In this document: in pieces, positions 7,354 through 13,619 of the stretch
Position numbering within the stretch: the stretch's first letter is position 1
Layout of the letters: every line of letters begins with the position of its first letter
From: Planctomycetota bacterium
GTDB taxonomy: Bacteria > Planctomycetota > MHYJ01 > JACPRB01
NCBI GenBank assembly: GCA_016200125.1
Contig: JACQFK010000048.1
Coordinates: 1-16,863 of the forward strand
Direction: 5' to 3'
DNA length: 16,863 bases
Translations under genes and position numbers: made by a program
The notes under the pieces: model-generated
What the model was told of the DNA's origin: nothing
Seen by the model: only the letters and a program-made list of their open reading frames with translations
Databases searched by the model: none

Positions 7354-8028
7354 CTACCTCCTCCCCTTCATCCGCCGGGCCGCCTTCTCGCACGCCTCGA
7401 GCGCGCGGGACTGCGTGCCGCAGCGGCAGATGTTGCCGTCGAGCGCCCGCTTGATGTCGTCGCGGGTCGCGTTGGGATGCTTCTCCAGGCAGGACACGCC
7501 GGAGACCAGGAAGCCCGGCGTGCAGAAGCCGCACATGAGGCCGTCGCACTCCACGAACTCCTCCTGGAGCGGGTGGAGCTTGCCGTCCTTGCCCAGCCCC
7601 TCCACCGTGCGGATCTTCCGCCCCTGCGCCTCGACCGCCAGGGTCGTGCAGGAGTAGACGGTCCGGCCGTCCACGATCATCGTGCAGGCGCCGCAGGAGC
7701 CGCGGTCGCACACGCGCTTCGAGCCGGTGAGATCGACGGGGTCGGCGCTGCCGAGCTTCAGGTGGTCGCGCAGCGCGTCGAGCAGCGTGACGCGGGGCTC
7801 GACCTTGAGCTTGACCTCCTGCTCGTTCACGTTCAGCGAGATTTCAACCGGCGCGGGCCCCAGCCCCTCGGCGGGAACCTCCGGCCCGGTCTCCGACGTG
7901 CCGCAGCCCTGCGTGAGCGGAATCGTCGCGGTGACGCCGGCCAGGCCGAGCGTCTGGATGAAGCTGCGGCGGCTGAACCCTGACGGCTCCTTGGAGGCAA
8001 CCCCGCGCCGCCTGTCTTTCTTCTTCAT
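7354..8028 (-). CDS. paoA: Tat-exported [2Fe-2S] subunit of molybdenum hydroxylase (PaoA type)
   Basis: 224 residues. A twin-arginine signal FSRRSFIQTLGLAG (18-31) follows a long basic N-terminus and leads into a hydrophobic stretch, so the folded complex should be moved to the periplasm. The plant-type [2Fe-2S] site is C107, C112, C115 and C127 (CDRGSCGAC...C). The second, helical [2Fe-2S] site is C166, C169, C201 and C203 (CGFC...CRC). Directly after the signal is TQGC (39-42), close to a lipobox, so membrane anchoring is possible. It opens the paoABC run after a 116-bp gap (8029-8144). A TATAGT hexamer occurs there at 8116-8111 on the minus strand, without a convincing -35 partner. In the family this subunit relays electrons from molybdenum to FAD. 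Confidence 0.93.
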   Translation of the reverse strand: MKKKDRRRGVASKEPSGFSRRSFIQTLGLAGVTATIPLTQGCGTSETGPEVPAEGLGPAPVEISLNVNEQEVKLKVEPRVTLLDALRDHLKLGSADPVDLTGSKRVCDRGSCGACTMIVDGRTVYSCTTLAVEAQGRKIRTVEGLGKDGKLHPLQEEFVECDGLMCGFCTPGFLVSGVSCLEKHPNATRDDIKRALDGNICRCGTQSRALEACEKAARRMKGRR

Positions 8029-8144
8029 GACCGATCCTCTCCCGGAAATCCAAGAACCAAGGCTTCAATGTACGGCCGTTTCCTCGCGCGTTCTCCCCTG
8101 GTGCCTTCCTACTATACGCGAACGAGCCCCTGCCGCGACCTTTT

Positions 8145-8588
8145 TCATCTCTTCGACTCGTCGGCCGGCGCCTCCCGGAGTTCGACTTTTTCCTGGCAGC
8201 AGGCGCAGGCGCCCGGATCGACCCCCCTGATCGCGCAGATGGCGCACCAGTAGAAGACGTCCTGCAGCTTCCCGTCCCGGTACCACTGGAAGCGCGACAC
8301 CTCGAGGACCGAGCTCGACGGGAACACGCGGCCGGTCAGCCGCAGCTCGTGCTCCTTGAACCGCTTGTCGACGAAGAGGGCCTCGGAGAGCGCGTTGCGG
8401 TAGAGCGTGCTGTACTTCCCCTCGGCCTTGAATCCCATCAGATGGTCGTGCAGCGGGCTGGCCTGGGCCTGGTACTTCTCCTTCATCTCCTCGATGAGAC
8501 AGACCAGCCGGCCGCGGGCCTCGAAGGCGACGGGCTTCTCCGGGTCCTGCGGAACCGCGCACAGGAGCAGAAGCGCCGCCAGCTTCAT
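8145..8588 (-). CDS. Secreted Cys-rich protein coupled to the XdhC-like gene
   Basis: 147 residues. The N-terminus (MKLAALLLLCAVPQ) is a short export signal. The middle is charged and probably helical and beta-rich, with no known motif. The C-terminal quarter carries a dense cysteine cluster: YWCAICAIRG (C115, C118) and GACACCQE (C128, C130, C131), a good candidate for a metal knuckle. The ATG at 8588 overlaps the preceding TGA as ATGA, so translation is coupled to the chaperone gene, and the enzyme genes follow 116 bp later. I do not recognise a named family. The position between maturation and structural genes suggests a periplasmic role with the hydroxylase, such as metal or electron handling; this is inference only. 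Confidence 0.8.
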   Translation of the reverse strand: MKLAALLLLCAVPQDPEKPVAFEARGRLVCLIEEMKEKYQAQASPLHDHLMGFKAEGKYSTLYRNALSEALFVDKRFKEHELRLTGRVFPSSSVLEVSRFQWYRDGKLQDVFYWCAICAIRGVDPGACACCQEKVELREAPADESKR

Positions 8589-9415
8589 GCGTCCGCCCGG
8601 TCTTCGGCGGGTTCCTTCTGGTCCGCGCCCTCGGCGGTCCCCGTGGGAAGGCGCAGGGCGGCGATGATCTGCCCCAGGATGCTGACCGCGATCTCGGCCG
8701 GCGTCTCGGCGCCGATGGGGAGGCCGACGGGGGCGACGACGCGCGCCAGCGAGGCCTCGGGGATCCCGCGCGCCTTCAGGCGGCGAAACATCTCGAGCTT
8801 CTTGGTCTTCGAGGAGATGAGGCCGATCCAGCCCGGGAATTTCTGCACGAGGTGGAAGAGCAGGTCGGTGTCGATCTTGTGCGACCAGCCCACGAGGACG
8901 ACGTGGGTGAAGGCGGAGAGGTCCTCGCGGGCGAAGAAGTCCTCGGGCGTCGCCTGGACGGTCCGCCGGGCGTTGGGGAAGCGTTCGCCCGACGCGTACT
9001 CCGCCCGGTCGTCGAGCACCGAGTGGACGTAGCCCAGCTGATCGCAGAGCTTCGCGATCTCCAGGCCGCAGTGGCCTCCGCCGGCGATCAGGAGGTGGGG
9101 GACGGGAGCCACGTATTCGACGAGGATCTGCACGCTCCCGCCGCAGAGGCTGTCGAGCGCGCCTTCCTTGTAGTACATCAGATCGAAGGAGGCCAGGCCA
9201 CCCTTTTTCTCCTCGAGCGCCTTGCGGCAGAGCCCTTTGACCTTCTGCTCGAGTCCGGCCCCTCCGACGGTGCCGAACTGCGTCCCGTCGGGCAGGAGGA
9301 TCATCTTGGCCCCCTGCTTGCCGGGGACGCTGCCCTTCGCCTCCGCCACGGTGGCGACGGCGAAGGCGCGGCCTTCCTCGATCAGCTGGACGATCTTCCG
9401 CTGGACGGCTCTCAC
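8585..9415 (-). CDS. XdhC/CoxI-family molybdenum hydroxylase maturation factor (PaoD-like)
   Basis: 276 residues from a GTG at 9415. I prefer this to the ATG at 9454 because the GTG overlaps the upstream TGA as GTGA, the pattern used at other junctions here, and because homologues begin near this point; the ATG start would add 13 proline-rich residues. The N-terminal XdhC_CoxI domain has GSVPGKQGAKM (28-38), GTVGGAGLE (48-56) and CGGSVQILVE (91-100). The C-terminal Rossmann domain has LLIAGGGHCG (108-117) and ends with VGLPIGAETPAEIAVSILGQIIA. In the family these proteins bind the molybdenum cofactor, help its sulfuration and insert it into the apo-enzyme. The genes before and after (cytidylyltransferase, structural subunits) agree. 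Confidence 0.92.
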   Translation of the reverse strand: MRAVQRKIVQLIEEGRAFAVATVAEAKGSVPGKQGAKMILLPDGTQFGTVGGAGLEQKVKGLCRKALEEKKGGLASFDLMYYKEGALDSLCGGSVQILVEYVAPVPHLLIAGGGHCGLEIAKLCDQLGYVHSVLDDRAEYASGERFPNARRTVQATPEDFFAREDLSAFTHVVLVGWSHKIDTDLLFHLVQKFPGWIGLISSKTKKLEMFRRLKARGIPEASLARVVAPVGLPIGAETPAEIAVSILGQIIAALRLPTGTAEGADQKEPAEDRADA

Positions 9416-10029
9416 GTGCTCCTCGCTTTGCGGGCCCGGTACGCCTCGAGGCATCGACGGTAGTCCTCGGGCGTGTCCATGTCCATCAATACATACGCCT
9501 CTGGATAGATCACGTACGCGACCCGGGAGTTAACCCGGTTGAGGACATCCCGCGGAGTGGTGCCCTCCTTGAGGTCGAGGAACTCGGCGGCGAGCTCCCG
9601 GCGGCAAAGGATGGGGTGGCCCCGTTTCATGTCGTGCGACGGGACGAAGATGGACTTTCCCGGATCCGTGTTGGCGCGGTACGCGTCCACCAGGCGCCTG
9701 ATGTCGGCCGCGAAGACGAGAGGGTTGTCCACAGGCATGAAGAAAAAGGCTTCGGCCTCGAGCGGCAGGATCTGCAGCGCGGCGCGGAGACTGTCCAGCG
9801 GACTGCTCACGGGGATCATGTTGTACATGAAGTGGACGCCTTCGAGCTTCAGGCGATAGAGCAGGCGGTCCCCGTCGTACCCCATCACCACGATCGGCTC
9901 CTCGTATCCGCGGACCTCGTCCACGACCCGCTCGAGGCAGGTCCGGCCGTCGAAGTCGAGCAGCACCTTGGGCTGCCCCATCCGGGTCGAGCGGCCGGCG
10001 GCCAGGACGATGGGGACGATGCCGCTCAT
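9412..10029 (-). CDS. mocA: MocA-like molybdenum cofactor cytidylyltransferase
   Basis: 205 residues from the ATG at 10029; the open frame upstream runs into the divergent promoter region. The nucleotidyltransferase signature LAAGRSTRMGQPK is at residues 9-21. The metal-binding aspartate is in MPVDNPL (98-104, D101), where MocA usually reads GDQP, and the NMIPVSSPLDSLR segment (70-82) fits the nucleotide-binding loop. In the family it joins CTP to Mo-molybdopterin to make MCD, the cofactor form used by PaoABC-type enzymes. MobA (GTP) is the alternative, but the operon with XdhC and a hydroxylase favours CTP. No clear Shine-Dalgarno precedes the ATG. Its stop overlaps the XdhC-like start by 4 nt. 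Confidence 0.88.
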   Translation of the reverse strand: MSGIVPIVLAAGRSTRMGQPKVLLDFDGRTCLERVVDEVRGYEEPIVVMGYDGDRLLYRLKLEGVHFMYNMIPVSSPLDSLRAALQILPLEAEAFFFMPVDNPLVFAADIRRLVDAYRANTDPGKSIFVPSHDMKRGHPILCRRELAAEFLDLKEGTTPRDVLNRVNSRVAYVIYPEAYVLMDMDTPEDYRRCLEAYRARKARST

Positions 10030-10047
10030 CCGGAGACTCGAAGAAGG

Positions 10048-10076
10048 GAGACAAGCGTCCGACTCCGTCTTATCAT
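10048..10076 (+). promoter_or_regulatory. Possible promoter of the plus-strand lipoprotein gene
   Basis: GAGACA (10048-10053, 4/6), a 17-base spacer and TATCAT (10071-10076, 5/6). Transcription would start about 10083, only a base or two before the ATG at 10085, so the message would be almost leaderless. The -10 lies inside an inverted repeat. Confidence 0.35.
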
Positions 10077-10090
10077 GAGGGCCCATGATA
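10071..10090. promoter_or_regulatory. Inverted repeat over -10 box and start codon (possible operator)
   Basis: TATCATG (10071-10077), six bases, CATGATA (10084-10090): a perfect 7-bp dyad. It covers a candidate -10 and the ATG at 10085 in the 55-bp gap between divergent genes. It could be a repressor site, or an RNA hairpin hiding the GAGG Shine-Dalgarno (10077-10080). Chance is not excluded. Confidence 0.35.
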
Positions 10091-11164
10091 CGACATGTCT
10101 GGATCCTGTTCCTAGCAGGTTGCGCGGGGGCCGCGACCCGGGAGGAGGGTCCGCTCGACCTGCTGATCGCGAAGAGCAACGCCTACACGTCGTTCCATCT
10201 GCGCGGGGAGATCACGGACGGGAAGCAGTCCGTCCCGGTCGAGATGGCCTTCAAGGCGCCCGACCGGGCGCTCCTCAAGTACGGAACCGTCGCGACGACG
10301 ATCCAATCCGGCGGGGTGTCCCACCAGTTCCTGAGAGGCAGCACCTACTCCCTCAACTACGCCGAGGTGATCGCGGAGCTCCGCGCCCGGTATCCGGGGC
10401 TCGAGATCGGCCGGGCGCCCGAGGCGGTGTTCACGCTGGGCGACGGCGTGCGCGCCCTCCTGTCCATCGGCCGCCTCGGCGCGCGCCTGGGCTGGCTCGA
10501 CGACCTCCGGAACTACAAGGCCGAGGGGAACGTCTACCGTCTGGGACAGACCGAGATCGAACTCCGCGAGGACGGGTTCATCGCAAAGACGTCGATCGCC
10601 GGCCACGGGTCCTTCCTGCTGAAGGACGTCGCGATCAACACCCCGCTGCCCGACTCGCTCTTCGCCCTTCCCCCGCTCCAGGGCCTGCAGGACGCCTCGC
10701 CGCGCTTCCGACCGGACCTCGTCCGCGGCCTGGACGAGGCCTTCCACCGCTGGGTGCTGAAAGTCTCGACCGCCGACGAAACGCTTGAGACGCTGATCCG
10801 GACGGACCTCGTCCGCAAGTACGAGCCGGAGAAGATGGCCGAGATCTCGCGCGAGAGCCTGCGCAAGAGCCTCGCGGCCTTCAACGTGCTCCACCCCCAT
10901 GCCCGGCCGGAGGTCGTGCGGGACAAAATCCAGCTGGAGCACGGCAAGGCGATGGCGACCGTCGACATCATGGAGGAGGAGATCCAGAAGGAGTACGAAA
11001 AGGCGATCGACGGCTACTTCCGCGGCATGGCCGTGCCTCCGCCGCAGAAGGAGATGCTGGACGTCGCCCGCCGCTGGCAGGCCGCGGTCAAGCGCCAGGT
11101 CGAGGAGCAGATCCGCCGCCGCCTCGAGGCGGTCTACGACCAGCCTCCGCCCAGGAAGGATTGA
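10085..11164 (+). CDS. Lipoprotein with LolA-like N-terminal region
   Basis: 359 residues. The N-terminus MIRHVWILFLAGC ends in a good lipobox (LAGC, lipidated Cys13). Residues 23-200 read as a beta-sheet domain resembling LolA/LolB-type lipid-binding folds (FHLRGEITDG, VEMAFKAPDRALLKYG, and the closing SLFALPPLQG near 195-204), the usual layout of periplasmic lipid or lipoprotein handling proteins; this is a weak structural resemblance. The rest (about 215-355) is highly charged and helical, with coiled-coil potential at ARRWQAAVKRQVEEQIRRR. It diverges from mocA, and a small membrane-protein gene follows 59 bp downstream. Exact role not recognised. Confidence 0.82.
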   Translation: MIRHVWILFLAGCAGAATREEGPLDLLIAKSNAYTSFHLRGEITDGKQSVPVEMAFKAPDRALLKYGTVATTIQSGGVSHQFLRGSTYSLNYAEVIAELRARYPGLEIGRAPEAVFTLGDGVRALLSIGRLGARLGWLDDLRNYKAEGNVYRLGQTEIELREDGFIAKTSIAGHGSFLLKDVAINTPLPDSLFALPPLQGLQDASPRFRPDLVRGLDEAFHRWVLKVSTADETLETLIRTDLVRKYEPEKMAEISRESLRKSLAAFNVLHPHARPEVVRDKIQLEHGKAMATVDIMEEEIQKEYEKAIDGYFRGMAVPPPQKEMLDVARRWQAAVKRQVEEQIRRRLEAVYDQPPPRKD

Positions 11165-11223
11165 CCCGGCCGATCCCCTTCGCCGCTCGTTCAACGAAGA
11201 GAGCTCGACGGAGGACGCGCCGC

Positions 11224-11478
11224 ATGGGAGACCTCAAGAATCCGAAGCTGATCTATGCCAAGGGATTCCTGTTTCTCATCGCGGGAATCCTGGCGGGCGC
11301 GACGCTCCTGCTGCTCCATCCCGATCCGAAGGCGGCGCTGCTGCTGGTCCTGGCGGTGTGGTGTTTTTCGCGCTTCTACTACTTCGCGTTCTACGTGATC
11401 GAGCACTACGTGGACCCGGGTTTCAAGTTCGCGGGACTGGGTTCCTTCGTCGCGTACCTGCTGCGGAAGCGGTCTTAG
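11224..11478 (+). CDS. Small two-helix membrane protein, function unknown
   Basis: 84 residues from the ATG at 11224, with GGAGG 9 nt upstream; the longer open frame back to 11161 would overlap the previous gene's stop and add a basic arginine-rich stretch, so I rejected it. Two hydrophobic helices are seen, about residues 13-31 (FLFLIAGILAGATLLLL) and 37-58 (AALLLVLAVWCFSRFYYFAFYV), with a basic tail (LLRKRS) probably on the cytoplasmic side. It probably shares a transcript with the lipoprotein gene before it. The TAG stop (11476-11478) lies inside the left CTTAG copy that flanks the inverted-repeat element. Confidence 0.78.
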   Translation: MGDLKNPKLIYAKGFLFLIAGILAGATLLLLHPDPKAALLLVLAVWCFSRFYYFAFYVIEHYVDPGFKFAGLGSFVAYLLRKRS

Positions 11479-11569
11479 GGAGTGTCCAAGAATAACTTCC
11501 CCAATTCCTCGCCTTCGCCCGCCAGGAGGAGGAACCGTAGGACTTGGGGAAGTTATTCTTGGGCAGCCC
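11479..11569. mobile_element. MITE-like 91-bp inverted-repeat element with CTTAG flanks
   Basis: Two arms, CCAAGAATAACTTCCCCAA at 11486-11504 and its exact reverse complement at 11544-11562, form a 19-bp perfect inverted repeat. Imperfect matching continues outward to the ends (GGAGTGT against GGGCTGC) and inward, where TTCCTC pairs with GAGGAA. The element is bounded by CTTAG at 11474-11478 and 11570-11574, which may be a 5-bp target duplication. It encodes nothing. It lies between convergent genes, so it may also serve as a bidirectional terminator, but it lacks T-runs and the arms are AT-richer than the surroundings. No transposase is in the window. Confidence 0.6.
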
Positions 11570-11570
11570 C

Positions 11571-11948
11571 TTAGCCGTCCTTCTTCTTCATCTTCTCGTC
11601 GAGGCTCCACTTCCCGCCGCCCAGGCCGTAGAGCGCGCCGCACATCATGAGGCCGGCGAAGAGGAGCTGGTGGTCCGGATCGTAGAGGGCCCGGAAGCCG
11701 GGGCTTTCGACGATCAGCCAGAGCATCAGGGCGCCCAGGGCGAAGGACGCCCAGCGCGTCAGGAACCCGATCAGGCAGAAGAGGCCGCCCAGGAGCTGGA
11801 CGATCATCGTGACGATCTGGTGCGTGGACGGGGACCGGCCCATGTGGGACACCATCTGCGCGCCCTGCAGGATGAAGATGATGGCCAGCCCCTGCCGCAG
11901 GATGAACGGCGCGTAGTCCTTGAAACCCCCGCCGACGCGGTCGATCAT
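11571..11948 (-). CDS. DoxX-family membrane protein
   Basis: 125 residues from the ATG at 11948, with GGAGG 4 nt upstream; the frame also has an ATG at 11996, which lacks a ribosome site and would start in repeat DNA. Four hydrophobic helices fit the DoxX layout: LRQGLAIIFILQGAQMV (17-33), VTMIVQLLGGLFCLIGFL (46-63), WASFALGALMLWLIV (66-80) and LLFAGLMMCGALYGLGG (95-111), ending in a lysine-rich cytoplasmic tail (EKMKKKDG). DoxX proteins are inner-membrane and often linked to thiol or quinone redox stress, but no partner is seen here. Its TAA stop lies inside the right CTTAG copy of the neighbouring element. Confidence 0.85.
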   Translation of the reverse strand: MIDRVGGGFKDYAPFILRQGLAIIFILQGAQMVSHMGRSPSTHQIVTMIVQLLGGLFCLIGFLTRWASFALGALMLWLIVESPGFRALYDPDHQLLFAGLMMCGALYGLGGGKWSLDEKMKKKDG

Positions 11949-11989
11949 GATGCCTCCGTAGGTACTCCAAAGAATAGCCCATGATTCCG

Positions 11990-12017
11990 GCATCACGCAT
12001 CACGCATCACGAATCAC
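11990..12017 (-). repeat. Heptamer repeat array, left arm (4 units)
   Basis: Read on the plus strand: three exact GCATCAC units (11990-12010) then GAATCAC (12011-12017). On the minus strand the unit is GTGATGC. It lies upstream of doxX and faces a matching array at 12084-12118. Confidence 0.75.
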
Positions 12018-12037
12018 GGGAAGAAGGGTCCCCCCCG

Positions 12038-12059
12038 CTCCTCCCCCGGGGGGGAGGAG
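12038..12059. repeat. GC-rich hairpin between the heptamer arrays
   Basis: CTCCTCCCCC (12038-12047) pairs fully with GGGGGAGGAG (12050-12059), giving a very stable hairpin with a minimal loop. It could stop or pause transcription leaving nadA, but no T-run follows on either strand, so I do not call it an intrinsic terminator. The C/G runs on either side extend the structure. Confidence 0.6.
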
Positions 12060-12083
12060 GCCGGGAGGGGAGCTTATCCGTCA

Positions 12084-12118
12084 GTAATGCCTGCTGCCTG
12101 ATGCGTGATTCGTTGCGC
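12084..12118 (+). repeat. Heptamer repeat array, right arm (5 degenerate units)
   Basis: Plus-strand units in register: GTAATGC, CTGCTGC, CTGATGC, GTGATTC, GTTGCGC. The consensus GTGATGC is the reverse complement of the left array's GCATCAC, so the two arrays form an imperfect inverted pair around the GC-rich hairpin. It ends 9 bp before the nadA stop. Confidence 0.6.
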
Positions 12119-12126
12119 GGAGGCCG

Positions 12127-13104
12127 TCAGTCGACCGGCTGCTTCGCGTCGACCTTGCGGACGTAGCCGCCGGGATCGCTGATCTCGAGCATGCGCTCGA
12201 TCGCGATGCGGCCCTTCCGCGCGATCTCCTCGGGGACGACCACCTTGTACTCCAGGTCCTCGAGCGACCAGAGCAGCTTCTCGAGCGTGTTCAGCTTCAT
12301 GAACTCGCAGGAGGCCTCCTCGGCCGCGGGGAAGAAGATCTTCGAGGGGCTCTCCTTCTGCAGGCGGTGAAGGATGCCCACCTCGGTGCCCACGATGAAC
12401 TGCCGGTCCCCTGACTCGCGGCAGTGCTTCAGGATGCCCTCCGTGGAGAGGACCTTGTCCGCGAGCGGCATGCAGGAGGTCAGGCAGCCGCACTCGGGAT
12501 GCATCACGAACTTCGCCTCGGGATGCTCCGCCTTGAGCGACTTGATCCTGTCCGTGTCGATCCGGTTGTGGACGTGGCAGTAGCCGGGCCAGAGGTGCAT
12601 CTTCCGGCCGGTCCGCTGCTGGATGTAGGTCCCCAGGAACTGGTCGGGCGCGAAGAGGATCTCCCGGTCGCGCGGGATCGCCTCGACGATCTTCAGCGCG
12701 TTCGTCGAGGTGCAGATGTAGTCGCTCTCCGCCTTCACGTCGGCCGTGCAGTTGATGTAGGAGACGACCAGCGCGCCGGGATGCTCCGCCTTCCAGCGCC
12801 GGAGCGATTCGCCCGAGATCATCGCCGCGAGCGAGCAGCCAGCCTCCTTGTCCGGGATGAGGACGAGCTTGTCCGGGTTCATGATCGCCGCCGTCTCGGC
12901 CATGAAGTGGACGCCGCAGAAGACGATGACCTTCGCCGGGGTCTTCGCCGCCTGCTGGGTGAGGCCGAGAGAGTCCCCCGTGAAGTCGGCGAGGTCCTGC
13001 AGTTCGCCGCGCTGGTAGTTGTGGGCGAGGATCACCGCCTGACGCTCCTTCTTGAGCTTCAGGATGTCCTCGACCAGGTCCTTCTTTTCCGTCTCGGTCG
13101 TCAT
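12127..13104 (-). CDS. nadA: Quinolinate synthase A
   Basis: 325 residues, full length. NadA condenses iminoaspartate with dihydroxyacetone phosphate to quinolinate in NAD synthesis, using an oxygen-sensitive [4Fe-4S] cluster in the cytoplasm. The three pseudo-repeat domains are visible. Cluster cysteines by alignment with structurally known NadA are C90 (DKEAGC), C176 (WPGYC) and C266 (EEASCEF). Substrate residues are in AHNYQ (27-31), YINCTADVKA (116-125), CTSTNA (131-136), and HPEC (202-205). The C-terminal KVVVPEEIARKGRIAIERMLE is standard. No nadB or nadC lies beside it. The ATG has only a weak Shine-Dalgarno. A dyad 19-37 nt upstream may be its operator. The gene follows queD by 86 bp and may have its own promoter. 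Confidence 0.97.
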   Translation of the reverse strand: MTTETEKKDLVEDILKLKKERQAVILAHNYQRGELQDLADFTGDSLGLTQQAAKTPAKVIVFCGVHFMAETAAIMNPDKLVLIPDKEAGCSLAAMISGESLRRWKAEHPGALVVSYINCTADVKAESDYICTSTNALKIVEAIPRDREILFAPDQFLGTYIQQRTGRKMHLWPGYCHVHNRIDTDRIKSLKAEHPEAKFVMHPECGCLTSCMPLADKVLSTEGILKHCRESGDRQFIVGTEVGILHRLQKESPSKIFFPAAEEASCEFMKLNTLEKLLWSLEDLEYKVVVPEEIARKGRIAIERMLEISDPGGYVRKVDAKQPVD

Positions 13105-13122
13105 GTCTTAAGGACGCCCACT

Positions 13123-13141
13123 TAGTGTATTTGTTACACCA
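13123..13141. promoter_or_regulatory. Dyad upstream of nadA (possible operator)
   Basis: Plus strand TAGTGTA (13123-13129), TTTGT, TACACCA (13135-13141): arms match at 6 of 7 positions, with a perfect GTGTA/TACAC core. It sits 19-37 nt before the nadA ATG in an AT-rich patch of an otherwise GC-rich gap. The layout fits a repressor site for an NAD-pathway regulator, but I cannot name one. Confidence 0.4.
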
Positions 13142-13190
13142 TCAAGGGTCCGGGAAAACGGGCCGAACGCTCCGATCACTTATGTAACGC

Positions 13191-13619
13191 TCAGGACCGC
13201 GAGACCTCGCAGGTGATCGGCGTCCCGCTCTTCTTCAGCGCTTTCGCCTCGTCGAGGGCGGCGCGGGCCTGGTCGAGCACCCCGGGCGCCTCCTCGAGCT
13301 CCGCCCACTTCCCCTCCCCCTCCCAGACGCGGACCGTCAGCTTCTGGGACACCCGCTCCTTGAGCCGGCGCATCAGCTCGAAGGTGATGTATTCGCAGGT
13401 GGGGATCGGGAGCAGCGTGTTGAGGTCGGTGTGGTCGAAGGCGGCGACCACTTCCCGCATCGCCTTCTTGAGGTCGGCGAAGTCCATGACCATGCCGCGG
13501 ACCATGGGCCCCTCGGCGACCACTTCCACCTTCCACGTGTGGCCGTGGGGCACGCCGCATTTCGGGTGGCCGGGCAGCAGGTGCATGCTGTCGAAGAATC
13601 CGACGCAGCCGACTTTCAT
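13191..13619 (-). CDS. queD: 6-carboxytetrahydropterin synthase (QueD/PTPS family)
   Basis: 142 residues from the ATG at 13619, preceded by GGAGG 7 nt upstream and overlapping the queC stop as ATGA. Zinc ligands are H13, H25 and H27; the catalytic cysteine C21 sits in C-x3-HGH, the spacing typical of QueD. FDHTDLN (61-67) supplies the Asp/His of the triad. The C-terminal glutamate region (VRVWEGEGKWAEL) is present, followed by an extra tail of about 30 residues. QueD converts dihydroneopterin triphosphate to carboxytetrahydropterin, the second step of preQ0 and queuosine synthesis. With two SDR genes upstream, a pterin role (6-pyruvoyl-tetrahydropterin synthase) is the alternative. queE and folE are not in the window. 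Confidence 0.9.
   Translation of the reverse strand: MKVGCVGFFDSMHLLPGHPKCGVPHGHTWKVEVVAEGPMVRGMVMDFADLKKAMREVVAAFDHTDLNTLLPIPTCEYITFELMRRLKERVSQKLTVRVWEGEGKWAELEEAPGVLDQARAALDEAKALKKSGTPITCEVSRS

Noticed and set aside
9416..9454. ATG at 9454 as the XdhC-like start
   Set aside because: It adds 13 residues overlapping mocA with no ribosome site. The GTG at 9415 gives a GTGA overlap like other junctions here.
12030..12064. Intrinsic terminator after nadA
   Set aside because: The hairpin is strong but no T-run follows on the minus strand, so it is listed only as a structure.
13180..13190. TATGTAAC near the end of queD as a second copy of the nadA dyad
   Set aside because: Only a partial match to one arm and no symmetrical partner.
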